In this document: in pieces, positions 13,039 to 25,812 of the stretch
Numbering within the stretch: the first letter of the stretch is position 1
Layout: each line of letters starts with the position of its first letter
Source: Lunularia cruciata
Taxonomy: Eukaryota; Streptophyta; Marchantiopsida; Lunulariales; Lunulariaceae
Direction of reading: 5' to 3'
Length of the DNA stretch: 64,000 bases
Assembly (NCBI GenBank): GCA_948567375.1
Contig: OX419757.1
Span: 12,724,974 to 12,788,973, forward strand
The notes under the pieces: model-generated
The model's database searches: none
Seen by the model: only the letters and a program-made list of their open reading frames with translations
What the model was told of the DNA's origin: nothing
Translations under genes and position numbers: made by a program

Positions 13039-14900
13039 TTGATTGTCATGAATGGAGTCCTAGAAGGCAATCAAGTGAAAGAATTAATCAATCCGAGAGC
13101 AACAAAGAATTTCTTATCTCGCTTTGTTGCAATAAGATTGGGAATGGATCTAGAGAGAGATGGGTGTGAGGAAATAGAGTTGTCTAATGTGCAAACAGAG
13201 AGGATTGAATCATTCCCTATATGGGTAACACTCTCTGCAAGAGAATATCAAGAAGCAATTCAGTGACGAGTGATACAATTAGCTTGTTATGATGCAATCT
13301 TAGGCATGCCATGGATGTAGCATTACAACCCTATGGTAGATTGGAGGAAAAAAGTAGTGAGAACACACCAATGGTCAATCATTGGGATTAAAGAAAAATC
13401 ACACATGTAGGAATTGCCACTATATGTCATAGGGATGGCAACTATTTCTAAGACCAATAGATGTTTCATGGGTCTAATAAGAGAAGTCCATAGTGCACAA
13501 CTCAATGGAATAGTTCCTGAGAAATTGAAGGCTATGATGGATGAATTTCAAGATATCTTTCCGAATGATCTATTCTCAGGATTACCACCAAAAAAGAGAG
13601 TAGATCATAAAATTGAGACACTCCCGGGGAAGACACCTCCTTGTAAGATCCCATATTGCCTATCACCTCATGAGCTAGAGGAGTATAAGACTCAAATTGA
13701 GGAGATGTTGCAGAAGGGGTTCATCTAACCTAGCGTGTCACTATATGGGGCTCCTGTCTTGTTTGTGAAGAAGAAGGATGGTACAATAAGCATGTGCATT
13801 GACTATCAAGGTCTCAATCAACAAACAGTGAAGAAAAAATACCCCTTACCTTGCATGGATGACCTATTTGATCAACTCCATGGAGCAAGATACTTCACCA
13901 AATTGGATTTGTGGAGTGGTTACAATCAAATCCAAATTGCAGAGGAGGATGTGTACAAAACTACACTTTGAACCAGGTATGGCAAGTTTGAGTATCTTGT
14001 GATGCCTTTTGGCCTCACTAATGCACTTGCCACTTTCATGAGTCTAATGAATGACATTTTTTGTCCATACTAGGATAAGTCTGTTATTGTCTTCTTGGAT
14101 GATATCTAAGTATACAATAGCACAATGATGGAACACAAACAACATCTACGAGAGTCCTCTAGATTCTAAGACAAAATCAATTGTACGCCAAAATCTCAAA
14201 GTGCGAGTTTGGCAAGTTTGAAGTAGACTACTTGGGGCATAGAGTAAGTGCAGAGGGCATTCAAGTATTGCTTGATAAAATAGAGGTCATTCAAAAATGG
14301 AGTGCCCTAGAAGATCAGACTGAACTCAAGAGCTTCTTGGGGTTGATGGGATTCTATCATAGATTTGTCAAGGACTTCTCCAAGGTTGCACAGCCTTTAA
14401 TGACACTACTTGGCAAGGGGAAGAAATGGACATGGGGAACCATACAAGGGTTGGCCTTTTAAGAATTGAAAGCCACCTTGCTACATGTACCAATCTTGAA
14501 GTGGTATGACCCAAAATGTCCAATCAAGTTGCCTACAGATGCATCAAGCGTAGCAATAGGTGCAGTCCTATAAGAAGAGTGGCATGCCGGATGGTATCCA
14601 ATTGCATATTTCTCTCAAAATTTGTTACCAGTAGAGTGCAACTACCATACCACATAACAAGAAGAACTGGCCATCATTTTGGCAACCAAGCGTTGGAAGC
14701 ACTATTTGGGCGAGAAGGCATTTGTAGTAGAGACAAACCACAAACCTCTAGTCTACCTTGAGACACAAAAAGATCTATCTTGTTGCCAAATTTAGTGGGT
14801 AGAGTGGCGATAATGCTTCAACATGACAATCACCTACGTGGAAGGTAAGAAGCAACTTGTAGATGCATTTACCCGCATGCCAATGGCAAACAACTTGGTG
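13039..14900 (+). pseudogene. Protease, reverse transcriptase and RNase H remnant of element 1
   Basis: The protease part begins near 13090, where the expected Asp-Ser-Gly triad reads N-P-R within LINPRATKNFL, so the active site is lost. The reverse transcriptase follows ([34 protein letters not shown], and FLDDI as the catalytic box near 14095-14110). A stop falls just before the reverse transcriptase fingers and others within the palm. The connection and RNase H part is recognisable to about 14880 (ADAFTRMPMA-like end) with further stops and frame changes. Confidence 0.8.
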
Positions 14901-15049
14901 GTAGAGGTTAAATTAACCCTGAATCCTGGCCAGAGATTCTGGCTACTATAAAAATTGATCCACAAATTGTAGAAGTGCAATCATCCAAAGGCGTCACCAA
15001 CACCAAAGGATTCACGTTTTGTGATGGAAGATTATGAAAACCAAATGTC

Positions 15050-16111
15050 CCTGAATTACGCACCACCATTCTAGCAAAATGTCATGATTTGGCAATTGGA
15101 GGTCATGTCGGAGTGGACAAGACCTTGGATGCAGTCCAACACCATTACTATTGGCCCAAGATGAGCAACAATGTGATGGACTATGTGCGCAGCTGCCTAC
15201 TTTGTCAACAAAACAAAGCTTCTAATCAAGCTCCTGAAGGGCTTCTTCAACCTCTCTCCACTCCTACCCAACATTGGGAACAAGTGAGTATGGATCTTGT
15301 TTGTGAGTTACCCAAGATCACCTCAGGGTTTGATTCCATTGTGGTCTTTGTGGACCGGCTCAACAAAATGATTCATGTATGCCCTACCACCAAGGAGGTG
15401 ACCGCCCCACAACTAGCTCAATTATACTTAGATGTAATCTTCTCTCACCATGGCTTGTCTAGAGTACTTATCACCAATATAGGTACTCAATTCACTTGTT
15501 TGTTTTGGCAAACACTCTTTGGTTTCTTCAAAACCAAGTTGGCCATGTGCATAGCTTACCACCCACAAAAAAATGGCCAAATAGGGCGGGCTAATTACAC
15601 AATTGAAGACATGTTATGCGACTTCACCTTAAAAGAGCAAGAGAGGTGGGACACCCTACTCCCGTTGGTGGAATTTGCTTACAACAATTCAGTAAATGCA
15701 TCTACCTAGGTCACTCTATTCTTCCTCATGTATGGTGAGTATTCCTTCACACCATCTAGCTTGATGAAGATCAGTCTAGTGGCTACCAAGGTCAATGTTG
15801 TCAACACATTTGTTTCTAGAATCCAACAAGGTGTGGAGAGCGCCAAGCACAAATTACAGATTATGCAAAATCAACAAAAACAGTATGATGATGCACACCG
15901 TAGGCACATGGAGTTCAATGTTGGGGATCAAATGTGGTTATCGACAACCAACCTCACATTAGTTGGACCTCGTCAGCTCAGACCTTGTGTTATTGGGCCT
16001 TTCTTGATTCTTTGTCGGGTCAGCACTGTGACCTATCACTTTGAGCTACCACCACACATGAAGATCCATCTAGTGTTCCATGTTTCTCTACTATGCAGAT
16101 ATGCTCCCTGA
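15050..16111 (+). pseudogene. Integrase remnant of element 1
   Basis: The HHCC zinc domain is visible as GGHVGVDKTLDAVQHHYYW with CLLCQQNK. The DDE core is partly kept: SMDLVCELP holds the first Asp, LITNIGTQF has Asn where the second Asp is expected, and QIGRANYTIED has Ala and Asn in the region of the catalytic Glu. A stop lies at 15707-15709. The GPY-like region follows at 15900-16100 (PCVIGPFLIL, FHVSLLCRY). The enzyme is therefore inactive. Confidence 0.8.
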
Positions 16112-16164
16112 TCAGGCCATTCCACACAAGTCATTTGACCTTGTTTGACACTCATTGATCGCAC

Positions 16165-16282
16165 AGAAAATATGAAGTGGAGCGTATTCTCCAAAAACAC
16201 ATGCGTGGTACTCGCCATCCACGGATGGACTATCTAGTACAATTGGAAAGGTTACCCCCTCTATCAAGCAACCTGGGAGCCC
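16165..16282 (+). pseudogene. Chromodomain of element 1, left part
   Basis: The sequence encodes KYEVERILQKH, then DYLVQ, and in the next frame WKGYPLYQATWEP, the classic chromodomain core. One frameshift separates the halves. The reading continues after the inserted element at 32287 with AANLTHAP, giving a continuous chromodomain tail that ends at the stop at 32366-32368. In chromoviruses this domain directs integration to marked chromatin. Confidence 0.8.
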
Positions 16283-16973
16283 TATAACACCCATTTGTGC
16301 ATGTGTGTGGTATTGTGATATTCAGCTTGGTATTACAAGTACTTGAGAGATATTATTTATATAGAGATAAAGGATGGTTCTACATTAGTCATGATTAGTT
16401 AGAGTTAGTCATAGCTAAGATAGAGGGGACCTTACTTTAGAGGAGGTGGAAAAGATGAGCACCATTATTTTGGATTCTAGTGTGTTGACTTGGTATTATT
16501 CCTAGGTGTTTGGCTTTGAGGAAAGAGTTAATAACTCTTGGGCCCACAAGCCTTTTTGTTTTGGATTCTTCTATAGTCCAAGGATAGCCCGTGTGAAGGA
16601 ATCCTTGACTTAGTGGTTGGGTCAAAATAAGATCACATGCTAGTGGAATATGCCCATGTGAATGGATATTCCTTTCTACTTTTTGACTTTACTTGACTTT
16701 TAGCCTAATAACTTGAGTTACTCTAGTAATTAGTAACTTTGGTGCATAACTATTTCACAAGTATATAAACAAGGGGTGAAGAAGTACTCATTATCCTTTC
16801 ATTTGCAACTATCTCTCTCACATTGAGTTCTTTAGTGAGCAATGTCTTGAGTTTTGGAGTGTTAGCCTTGGAAGAGTATGATGGAGTTGAGGTTCCTTGT
16901 CTTCTTAGTCCATGGTGCGCTACCATAATAGCCATCAGAGGTTCATCTTGAGTGAGAAACAGGTCGACTCACA
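16283..16973 (+). repeat. 5' LTR of element 2
   Basis: It begins TATAACACCCATTTG (the other copies read TGTAACACCC) and ends GACTCACA. It matches 31603-32286 directly, and 19894-20586 and 27145-27836 in reverse complement. Confidence 0.9.
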
Positions 16974-17810
16974 TTTTTGGTTCCGTTTGATAATATTCCG
17001 CATTCAATTCTACATTAGGCAAAAGGAGACTATGAGAGCTCACTTGGAGAGAACATTAGGAGAGGAAAAGGTTGAACTTATATTAGAGAACTAAGATCAA
17101 TTTGTTTATCCAGTAGTTCATTATGATGTCTTTGAAGTGATTTTGTACATCTTGTACACATGAAAGGATTTGGAAAGATGTGTGAGGTGGATTGCAGATT
17201 TTGGGGATTAAGGTGATTTTGGGCAAAATCTCAAGTTTGAAATCTGAACTTGAAATTTCTACATATGATAGCTTGGGTTATCTTTCAGTTAGCACACTTG
17301 AAATTATTGTGAGAGCTAGTATGCGCATTGGGCTAGAAGTTTTGAAAGTTGATAAGGTAAAGTGCTCCCGCAACTGCATGCTCTCTAGAACATTGTACAG
17401 AGTCTGCCATTTCTTTAATTTTTAGTGGATCATTGTGAAACTTTCCAAGAAAATTAATAATGTTATATTCTACCTGCTGACACAAAAAATTAGAGAGATA
17501 TCATTCTTTAGCAAGGAGTTATGAGTTTTTGAAGTGAGGGGGGTGGTTTTCAGACCAAATCTGAAATATATGTGCTGAATAGAAAGATGTCTAGGCCAAA
17601 TGGCTCAATGAAAAGATCTAAAATTTTGCATGGAAGGATGCCCTAGAGTTGTGATCAAGTGTGCAAAATTTTGGAGGACTTTCATATACAAGTTGAGAGG
17701 TCTGAGTGAAATTGTGAGGAAGGGTCAATTCTGCAGAGTGGAGATCTCATGCATGAGGAGTTTGAGAGCAACAAAAAGCATATTTGAGTGTTTAGATTCA
17801 TCTTGGGAAC

Positions 17811-18264
17811 ATGGAGGGTCACCAAGAGTGGAAATTGAGACTATGCAAGGTTCCCAAAGGGTTTGAGGTGATTTTAAGGGTTGATTTGAGGAAAAGAGAG
17901 TTTACAATAGAATTTGAAGAGAGTGAAGAGGATCCAAAAACCTACACCACTTGGAGGAAAGAGTGAGTCTAAGTGCTTTCTATGTGGAGAGAAGGGACAT
18001 AAGGCAAGTTCATGTCCATTGACCTTTAAGAGCAAGAGATTGAGGGAAAGGAAATGCTTACTTGACTTGGGTTTGCATGTTGGACCTTCTTCACCAAGAT
18101 TGGGAGGGAGAAGATCTAAGACCAAGGAGTTGTGTGAGGTTTGTGGAGTTGAAGGACTTCCAAAAGGACATGAGTGTAGTGGAGTAAAATCACTTTTGGA
18201 GACTTTGGTGAAGTATCTTGGAGAGAGTCTTAGTACAGCTACAGAAATACTACCACCTTCATGA
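17811..18264 (+). pseudogene. Extra zinc-knuckle ORF upstream of gag, element 2 copy
   Basis: An ATG at 17811 opens MEGHQEWKLRL. A small deletion near 17925 relative to the copy in element 3 shifts the frame. The continuing frame carries a canonical CCHC knuckle at 17974-18015 (CFLCGEKGHKASSC), a basic region, and a second Cys/His cluster (CEVCGVEGLPKGHEC), and ends at 18262-18264. It is separate from gag, which starts at 18505 and has its own knuckle near 19630. The same ORF is present in element 3, so it is an ancestral part of the family. It may bind nucleic acid; its role is unknown. Confidence 0.7.
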
Positions 18265-18504
18265 GCTAGTTCTCAAGATTAGTGATGGAGATAATCTTTC
18301 AACTTATGGATAAACTATCCATGAGGATTCAATTAATATGCACTCTAGGATTTGATGTTGTTATAGAAATCTTGGAGCAACCTGAGCCTTTTGTGTTCCC
18401 TAGGGTGGATTACTCTCAAATGGTGTTAGTCATGTACATACTCTATTAGTTATAGAGTGAGAGGAAAAAAAATTTGAGAGAAAGAAAGATAGTGAGAGGT
18501 TAAG

Positions 18505-19893
18505 ATGGGGAAACTTTCGGTTTTCTTTGGCAAGGTTGGAAAAGATGTGAAGGTCTTTGTGAGAGACTTCAAGAAATCTTGCATAGGAAACAATGGGAAG
18601 AGGAAGAATGAGTGGGTCTCATTATTACCAGATTTCTTTGAGGATGCAACACTTACATGGTATGAGTCAGAATACCAAAAGAGAGAGAGGAGAGATAGGG
18701 AAGATGAGTCTTGGGAGACTTTGATTTCAGCACTCATTGAGAACTTTCTTCTTGATGAGAGTTATGAGGGATTGATGAGTGAGGTTACATTTCTCAAGTA
18801 AGGAGATGGAGAGAAAGTGAAAGTTTGTATGGAAAGAGTGGAAAAGTTAGAACTTTCTTCCTTATGAGAGTTATGAGAGATTGATGAGTGAGGTTACATT
18901 TCTCAAGCAAGGAGATGGAGAGAAAGTGAAAGTCTATGTGGAAAGAGTGGAAAAGTTAGAGTCCAGATTTCACATAGTGTTGAGGAAGGGTGTGTATGAT
19001 GTGGAGACTACAATGATTGGCATAGGGGCCATGCTCACCAAGAATTTTGTGGGAGGATTGAGACCACAAATTAGAAGCAAAGAGATGGAGAGAAAGTGAG
19101 AGTCTATGTGGAAAGAGTGGAAAAGTTAGAGTCCAGATTTTGCATAGTGTTGAGGAAGGGTGAGATGATGTAGAGACTACAAGGATTGGCATAGGGGCCA
19201 TGCTCACCAAGAATTTTGTGGGAGGGTTGAGACCACAAATTAGAAGCAAGGTGAGATATGAGAAACCTTCTTCCAAGGTTGAAGCTATCAAGATCACAAT
19301 TTGTATGGAGGAGAGTTTGGAAGGAAATGAGAGTGATTTGGTGGTGAAGGAGGTTGTGCATCCTCCTCAAGGTTACAAGTATGGTGGAATTTCTAATACT
19401 TTGGTGGCAAAGGTTGCACCACAACTAGTAGTTGCTCCAGTTCTTGCACCTCTACCAAAAGATCCACTTCAAACCATCACAAAACAACTTGCGGATCTCA
19501 AGATCAATATGGTGCAACTATGGGAGAAGAGAGAGGTGGATCAGAATATAGGGAGAGGACCTAGGAGTTATAGAAACTATCCATCTAGAGGACGTCAACC
19601 AGCCAACAATTTCAATGATAGAAATTGTATTGGTTGTGGAGTAAGAGGCCATATCTAAAGGAATTGCCCAAATTCCACTTACCATGGAGGAAGGGGTTAT
19701 GAGGGAGCCAATAGAGGGAAAGTGGGAGGTAGTGAAACCCAAGTGGCTCCTAATCCAAACAAAGGTAAGGGGATATCATCCATAGATGTGGTTGAGAGTA
19801 AGTATGAGAAGGGAGAGTGCTCAAACTCCAAGAGTCTTAATTTGGAGCTTTTGGTACAAGAGAAGAAGAGAGCGTGTTTTGCAGAGGATGTTT
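18505..19893 (+). pseudogene. gag of element 2 with internal duplications, cut by element 3
   Basis: ATG at 18505 (MGKLSVFFGK). The capsid-like part includes DATLTWYESEYQKR and ENFLLDESYE. A block of about 105-170 bases is repeated so that AGATGGAGAGAAAGTGA occurs near 18802, 18914 and 19082; element 3 has only one copy. A proline-rich linker and a zinc knuckle near 19620-19660 (CIGCGVRGHI, a TAA replacing Gln, then RNC) follow. The frame is then cut at 19893 by element 3 and resumes at 27837 (VHSSQGFTPSK). Confidence 0.8.
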
Positions 19894-20586
19894 TATGAGC
19901 CGCCCTCTCTCTCACTCAGGATGAACCTCTGATGGTAATAATGGTAACGCACCATGGACTAAGAAAGCAAGGAACCCCAACTCCATCATACTCCTCCAAG
20001 GCTAACACTCCAAGACTCAAGATATTGCTCACTAGAGAACTCAATGAGAGAGAGATAGTTGCAAAATGAAAGGATGATGAGTACCTCCTCACCCCTTGTT
20101 TATACACTTGTGAAATAATTACATACCAAAGTTACTAATTACCGTAGTAACTCAAGTTACTAGACTAAAAGTCAAGTAAAGTCAAAAAGTAGAAAGGAAT
20201 ATTCATTCACATGGGCATATTCCCCTAAGCATGTGGTCTTATCTTGACCCAACCACTAAATCAAGGATTCCTTCACATGGGCTATCCTTGGACTAAAGAA
20301 GAATCCAAAACAAAAAAGCTTGCGGGCCCAAGAGTTCTCAACTCTTTCCTCAAAGCCAAACACCTAGGAATAATACCAAGTCAATATACTAAAATCTAAA
20401 ATAGTGGTGCTCATCTTTTCTACTTCCTCTAAAGTAAAGTCCCCTCTATCTTAGCTATGACTAACTTTTGCTAACCATGACTGATACAGAACCATCCTTT
20501 ATCTCTATATAAATAATATCTCTTAAGTACTTGTAATACCAAGCTAAATATCACAATACCACACACATGCACAAATGGATGTCACA
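19894..20586 (-). repeat. 3' LTR of element 3
   Basis: Read on the minus strand it starts TGTGACATCC and ends GGCTCATA. It directly follows a purine-containing tract (GTCCGGGAGTAAA) downstream of the pol region. 693 bases. Confidence 0.88.
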
Positions 20587-20634
20587 TTTACTCCCGGACT
20601 AATTTTTCACTTTGTCCTCAAAGTGAAAGTCTCT

Positions 20635-23600
20635 CTACCTTCTATAGTACATCTTCAACTTATCATGGTTAATCCTATCAAAGTGTCTTCCTCCCAACTC
20701 CTTGAGATCATAGGTGTAATTGCCCCACACCTTCTCTACTGTGAAAGGTCCAAAGTACTTAGGCAAAAACTTCTTTTGCACTTTCTTGAATCGAATGGAA
20801 TCAAATAACATTACCCAATCACCTTCTTTGAAAATCTCCACCTTCTTCTTGCCTTGCCTCTTGTCATAGCTCTCCTTTTGTTTCCTTTGGGCTTGCTCCA
20901 CTCGAACCATAGCAATTGCTCTTGCCTCTTCCAACTCCATGAGTTGATCCTTCCTTGACTTCTTTACATCACCTCCTTGTGCTTTCTTCAATCTCCTATG
21001 AATGCTTTGGAAGGTAGGAAGATCAAAGTGAATAGGTAAGGTAGACTCAATACCATACACTTATTGAAATGGAGAATATCCGGTGGAAGTCTTCATGGTT
21101 GTCATATACTCTCACAAAACTGCATGAATCCTCTTGTCCCAATGATGTTTAGCCCCCTCCATTTCTGCATCTTTGGCCAACATCATGCACAAGGTCTGAT
21201 TGGTTCTCTCTGCCAAGCCATTGGAATTTGGCTTATAGGATGTAGTTACTTTATGTGTGATAGAGAAATGTCGTAGCATGGTTGTAGTAATGCTTCCTGT
21301 AAACTCTCCTCCTCTATCAAAAACCAACTCTAAAGAGCATCCAAACCTAGTGATAATGCGTTCATAAAGAAATCTACCCACTTCATCTTCATTCTTGTCC
21401 CTCAATGGTCTAGCCTCAACCCACTTGGTAAGTTAATCAATACCTACCACAATGTACCTATTGTTCCTTGGGGTTCTGTTGAGAGGACCTACAAAATCAA
21501 TTCTACATTTCTCAAAAGGTCCTTGCAATGGAATTGATCTAAGTGGTGGAATGGATATAGACTTTCTAGCAAAAGCTTGACAAACATGACAAGTTTTGCA
21601 ATAATCAAGACAATCCTTGAAAATCCCTCTCCAATGGTAACCTACATCTAGAATCTTGAAAGCAGTCACCTTTCCTGCAAAGTGTCCTCCACATACTAAA
21701 CCTTCATGAAACTCCTTTATGAGTAGGATAGACTCTTCCTTACCCACTGCTCGTCAAAGTAGACCATCTGCTCCTTGGTGAAAAAGAATATCCTCCACCA
21801 TTGTGTAAGGTCTAGATCTTGCTGCAAGGGCCTTCCTCTCCCTAGCATGCATCCCTTCTGGATAGTTACTTCTTGTCACAAAATCCACAATCTCCTTGTA
21901 CTCCATTGGAACCTCTTGAGTGATTGAGATTGTCATGAGCTCCTCATCCGGGAAGGAATCATCCATTGGCTCATCTCCATCATGATCATAGGCTCTAGAT
22001 AACAAATCAGCATTTGCATGTTTCTTTCCTAGCCTATCCTCAATGGTGTAGTCATACTCAGACAAGAGTATCATCCACCTTGCTTGTCTCCCTTCAACAT
22101 AAGGCTTGTTGAAGATGTACTTCAAAGCCTCGTGATCCGTGACAATGATGGCTTTCCTTCCAATCGAGTAGTGTCTAAACTTCTTGAGACCAAAGATCAC
22201 TGCCAACCCATCTCTCTTGATGACAAAGAAGTTCTTCTCTGCTAAAACCATCTGCCTACTAGCATAAGCTATTGGATGATCATGCACATCTTGGTCTAAT
22301 TGACTAAGAGTGCATCCTATAGCTACATTAGAAGCATCAGTGTAGAGGAAGAAAGGCTTACTCCAATCAAGTTTAGCAAGAATTAGAATTACAACAAGGG
22401 ATTGCTTGAGCTCCTCAAAAGCTTTGAGAGCCTCCTTGTCCGCCAAAATCACCATGTAATCTACACCCTTCTTCATGTAGATGGTCAATGCATAAGCCTT
22501 GTTGGAAAATGAGAAGATGAACCTCCTATAGTATCCAACCATCCCCAAGAATTGGTGTAACTTTGTCAAGCTTGAAGGGAATGGAAGGTCTGAGATTTTC
22601 CTCACCTTCTCAGGATCAACTGCTATTCCATCCTTGGAGATGATGTGCGTCAAAAATAGACCTTCACATCCAAAAATGCACTTCTCTGGGTTGAGTGATG
22701 CATTTGCCTCATCCAAGCATTGCAAGACCTTGATTAGGTGCTCAAAGTGCTCCTCCTTGCTCCCATAGACACAAAAGTCATCAATGAAATCTCTCACAAA
22801 TTTTCCAATGAAAGGTTCAAATACCTTGTTTATGAACCACTGGAATGTGGCTGGAGCATTGCAAAGCCCAAAAGGCATGGCCTTGAAAGCATAAGTTCCC
22901 CAAGGTGTGGTGAATGTGGTCAGTTGTTGATGCTATGGTGCAATCTTGATTTGGTTATATCCACTATAACCATCTCCAAAACTGTATCTCTCATGACCTA
23001 CAACCTCCTCCAAGATCTCATCAATGAATGGCAATGGGTAGTAGTCCTTCTTGGTAACAACATTGAGCTTCTTGTAATCCACACATACCCAAAGCTTGCC
23101 ATTCTTTTTCTTCACAATGACAATTGGAGACACCCATTCTGAATTCTCTACCTCAAAGATAAATCTAGCTCCCTTGAGCTTATCAATCTTCTCCTTCACA
23201 ACCAAAGATATTGGTGGGCTATTGCAACGTTGCTTTTGGTGGATTAGTCTTGCATGTGACTCCACCTATATCTTGTGCTCCTCCAAGGTGACTTCCTTCA
23301 AATCCTTGTAACTAAAAGCAAACACATGGATGAACTTGCGGAAAATCTCCTCAAATCTCACCTTCTCCTCCTTGGTAACATTTGGGCCATACTTGAGTGC
23401 AGCTAACCTTCTCTCTACCTCCTCAAGTGTCAATGGTGATTTTTCTAGGTCCTTCAAAATCTCTAGCTTAGGTGAAAAATCCATGGCACAAAAGGGATAC
23501 ACATCTGAATCAGATTCAAATTCATCCTCCTCCGTGGAAGTCTCCTCCTCCATGCTTGTGTCCACACCTAAAGCTCCTTCTTCAGAATCTGATTCCCAAT

Positions 23601-24201
23601 AATCAAAAGATGGTGTATCTGAATGTGAAATGTTGGTGGTGTTAGTCACAAGAATTGTGACCCTACAGTTTGATGGCCCAATCCTCAAGTACCCTTTGTG
23701 TCATCTATCAGCTGTGCATGTTGCTCTCAACCATGGCCTCCCAAGAAGTAAGTCATAGCTTGAATCCTTCAAGACTTGGAAAGTCATGAGATTTTGAACT
23801 CCCATAACTGAAACTACCACTTTATTCATCACCCCTATTGGTCAAACTTGTTGCTTGTTTGCCATGATCACCACAAATGTTGAAGGTCTTGAGGGTATCA
23901 TACCCAACTTCTTCATCAACCTTTCTGACATGGCATTCACTGCTGATCCTCCATCAACCAATGCATCCTTGATGTTGTGACCATTCACTCTCGCATCAAT
24001 CTTGGAGGCATATTCACAAGCCTCCCATGGTGTTGGCTTGGCATCCACCACCCCCATTAATACTGGAGCTTTTTCCTTCTTTTTCTTCTTGCTCCTTGCA
24101 GAACTCAAACCACCTCTAAGATCTTTTCTCAAGGTAGTGTTCAAAGCAATCAATTGGCCCACTGTGATGTTAGCCTTGTGACTACCAACATCCTCCAACA
24201 C
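20635..24201 (-). pseudogene. pol of element 3 (protease, RT, RNase H, integrase)
   Basis: Protease: ALVDGGSAVNAM near 23940. RT: WVSPIVIVKKKNGKLW near 23130, GYSGYNQIKIA near 22960, catalytic FIDDFCVYGS near 22780. RNase H: FFLYTDASNVAIGC near 22350 with NADLLSRAYD at its end. Integrase: HHCC (HEGLVCGGH and CKTCHVCQ) near 21700-21590; the DDE residues lie in CRIDFVGP, LVFDRGGEF and SNGLAERTNQ. The tail continues to 20635 (GPFTVEKVWGNY). The region 22878-21754 is one open frame of 374 codons. Isolated stops near 23835, 23265, 22930, 21750, 21430 and 21063 break the rest. Confidence 0.87.
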
Positions 24202-24216
24202 ATTGTAGTTCCATTG

Positions 24217-25462
24217 TTACTCTGAAATCAAGAAATCTTCCATCCCCAACTTCTTCCTTGGAGTCTTTGTTGTTGATATGGTTGAGGTGCGAGTGCTCCT
24301 AGTAGACATAGGAGTATCTTTGCTTGGAGTAAATCCTTGAGAAGAGTGAACATCCTCTGCAAAATGAGCTCTCTTCTTCTCTTGTGCCAAAAGCTCCAAA
24401 TTAAGACTCTTGGAGTTTGAGCACTCTCCCTTCTCATACTTGCTCTCCACCACATCTATGTATGCTATCTCCTTACCTTTGTTTGGATTAGGAGCCACTT
24501 GGGTTTCACTACCACCCTCTTTCCCTCTATTGGCTCCTTCGTAACCCCTTCCTCCATGGTAAGTGGAATTTGGGCAATTCCTTTGGATATGGCCTCTTCC
24601 TCCACAACCAGAACAATTTCTATCATTGAAATTCTTGGTTGGTTGGCTGGCTTCCTCTATATGGATAGTTTCTATAATTCCTAGGCCCTCTCCCTACATT
24701 CTGATCCACCTCTCTCTTCTCCCATAGTTGCACCACATTGATCTTGAGATCCGTACGTTGTTCTGTGATGGTTTGAAATGGATCCTTTGGTGGAGGTGCA
24801 AGAATTGAAGCAACTACTACTTGTGGTGCAACCCTTGTCATCAAAGTATCAAAAGTTCCACCATACTTGTAACCTTGAGGAGGATGCACAACCTCCTTCA
24901 CCACCAAATCACCCTCATCCCCTTCCAAACTCTCCTCCATACGAATTGCGATCTTGATAGCTTCAACCTTGGAAGAAGATTTCTCATATCTCACCTTGCT
25001 TTTAATTTGTGGTCTCAACCCTCCCACAAAATTCTTGGTGAGCATGGCCCCTATGCCAATCATTGTAGTCTCCACATCATCCCCACCCTTCCTCAACACA
25101 ATGCGAAATTTGGACTCTAACTTTTCCACTCTTTCCACATAGACTCTCATTTTCTCTCTATCTCCTTGCTTGAGAAATGTAACCTCACTCATCAATCTCT
25201 CATTACTCTCATCAGGAAGAAAGTTCTCAATGAGTGCTGAAGTCAAAGTCTCCCAAGACTCCTCTTCCCCATCTCTCCTCTCTCTCTTTTGGTATTCTAA
25301 CTCATACCATGTAAGTATTACATCCTCAAAGAAATCTGGTAATAATGAGACTCACTCATTCTTCCTCCTCTCATTGTTTCCTATGCAAGCTCTCTTGAAG
25401 TCTTTCACAAAGACCTCCACATCTTTTCCATCCTTGCCAAAGAAAACCGGAAGTTTCCACAT
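24217..25462 (-). pseudogene. gag of element 3
   Basis: ATG at 25462 (MWKLPVFFGKDGK). An early TGA replaces a Trp codon present in the element 2 copy (NEW to NE-stop, near 25350). The capsid region (ENFLPDESNE, MLTKNFVGGLRPQI) is single-copy here. A zinc knuckle (CSGCGGRGHIQRNC near 24610-24570) follows after a frameshift near 24625. The C-terminal linker (SSQGFTPSKDTP) leads toward protease. A stop at about 24217 interrupts passage into pol. Confidence 0.8.
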
Positions 25463-25812
25463 CTTAACCTCTCACTATATTTCTTCTCTCAATTTTTCTT
25501 TTTCTCTTTTCTTTTCTCTCTCTATAACTAATAGAGAATATACATGACTAACACCATTTGAGAGTAATCTACCCTAGGGAACACAAAAGGCTCAGGTTGC
25601 TCCAAGATTTCTATAGCAATATCAAATCCTAGAGTGCATATTAATCGAACCCTCATGGATAGCTTATCCATAAGTTGAAAGATTATCTCCATCACTAATC
25701 TTGAGAACTAGTTGATGCTCCAAGATTTCTAAAGCAACATCAAATCCTAGAGTGCATATTAATTGAACCCTCATGGATAGCTTATCCATAAGTTGAAAGA
25801 TTATCTCTATCA

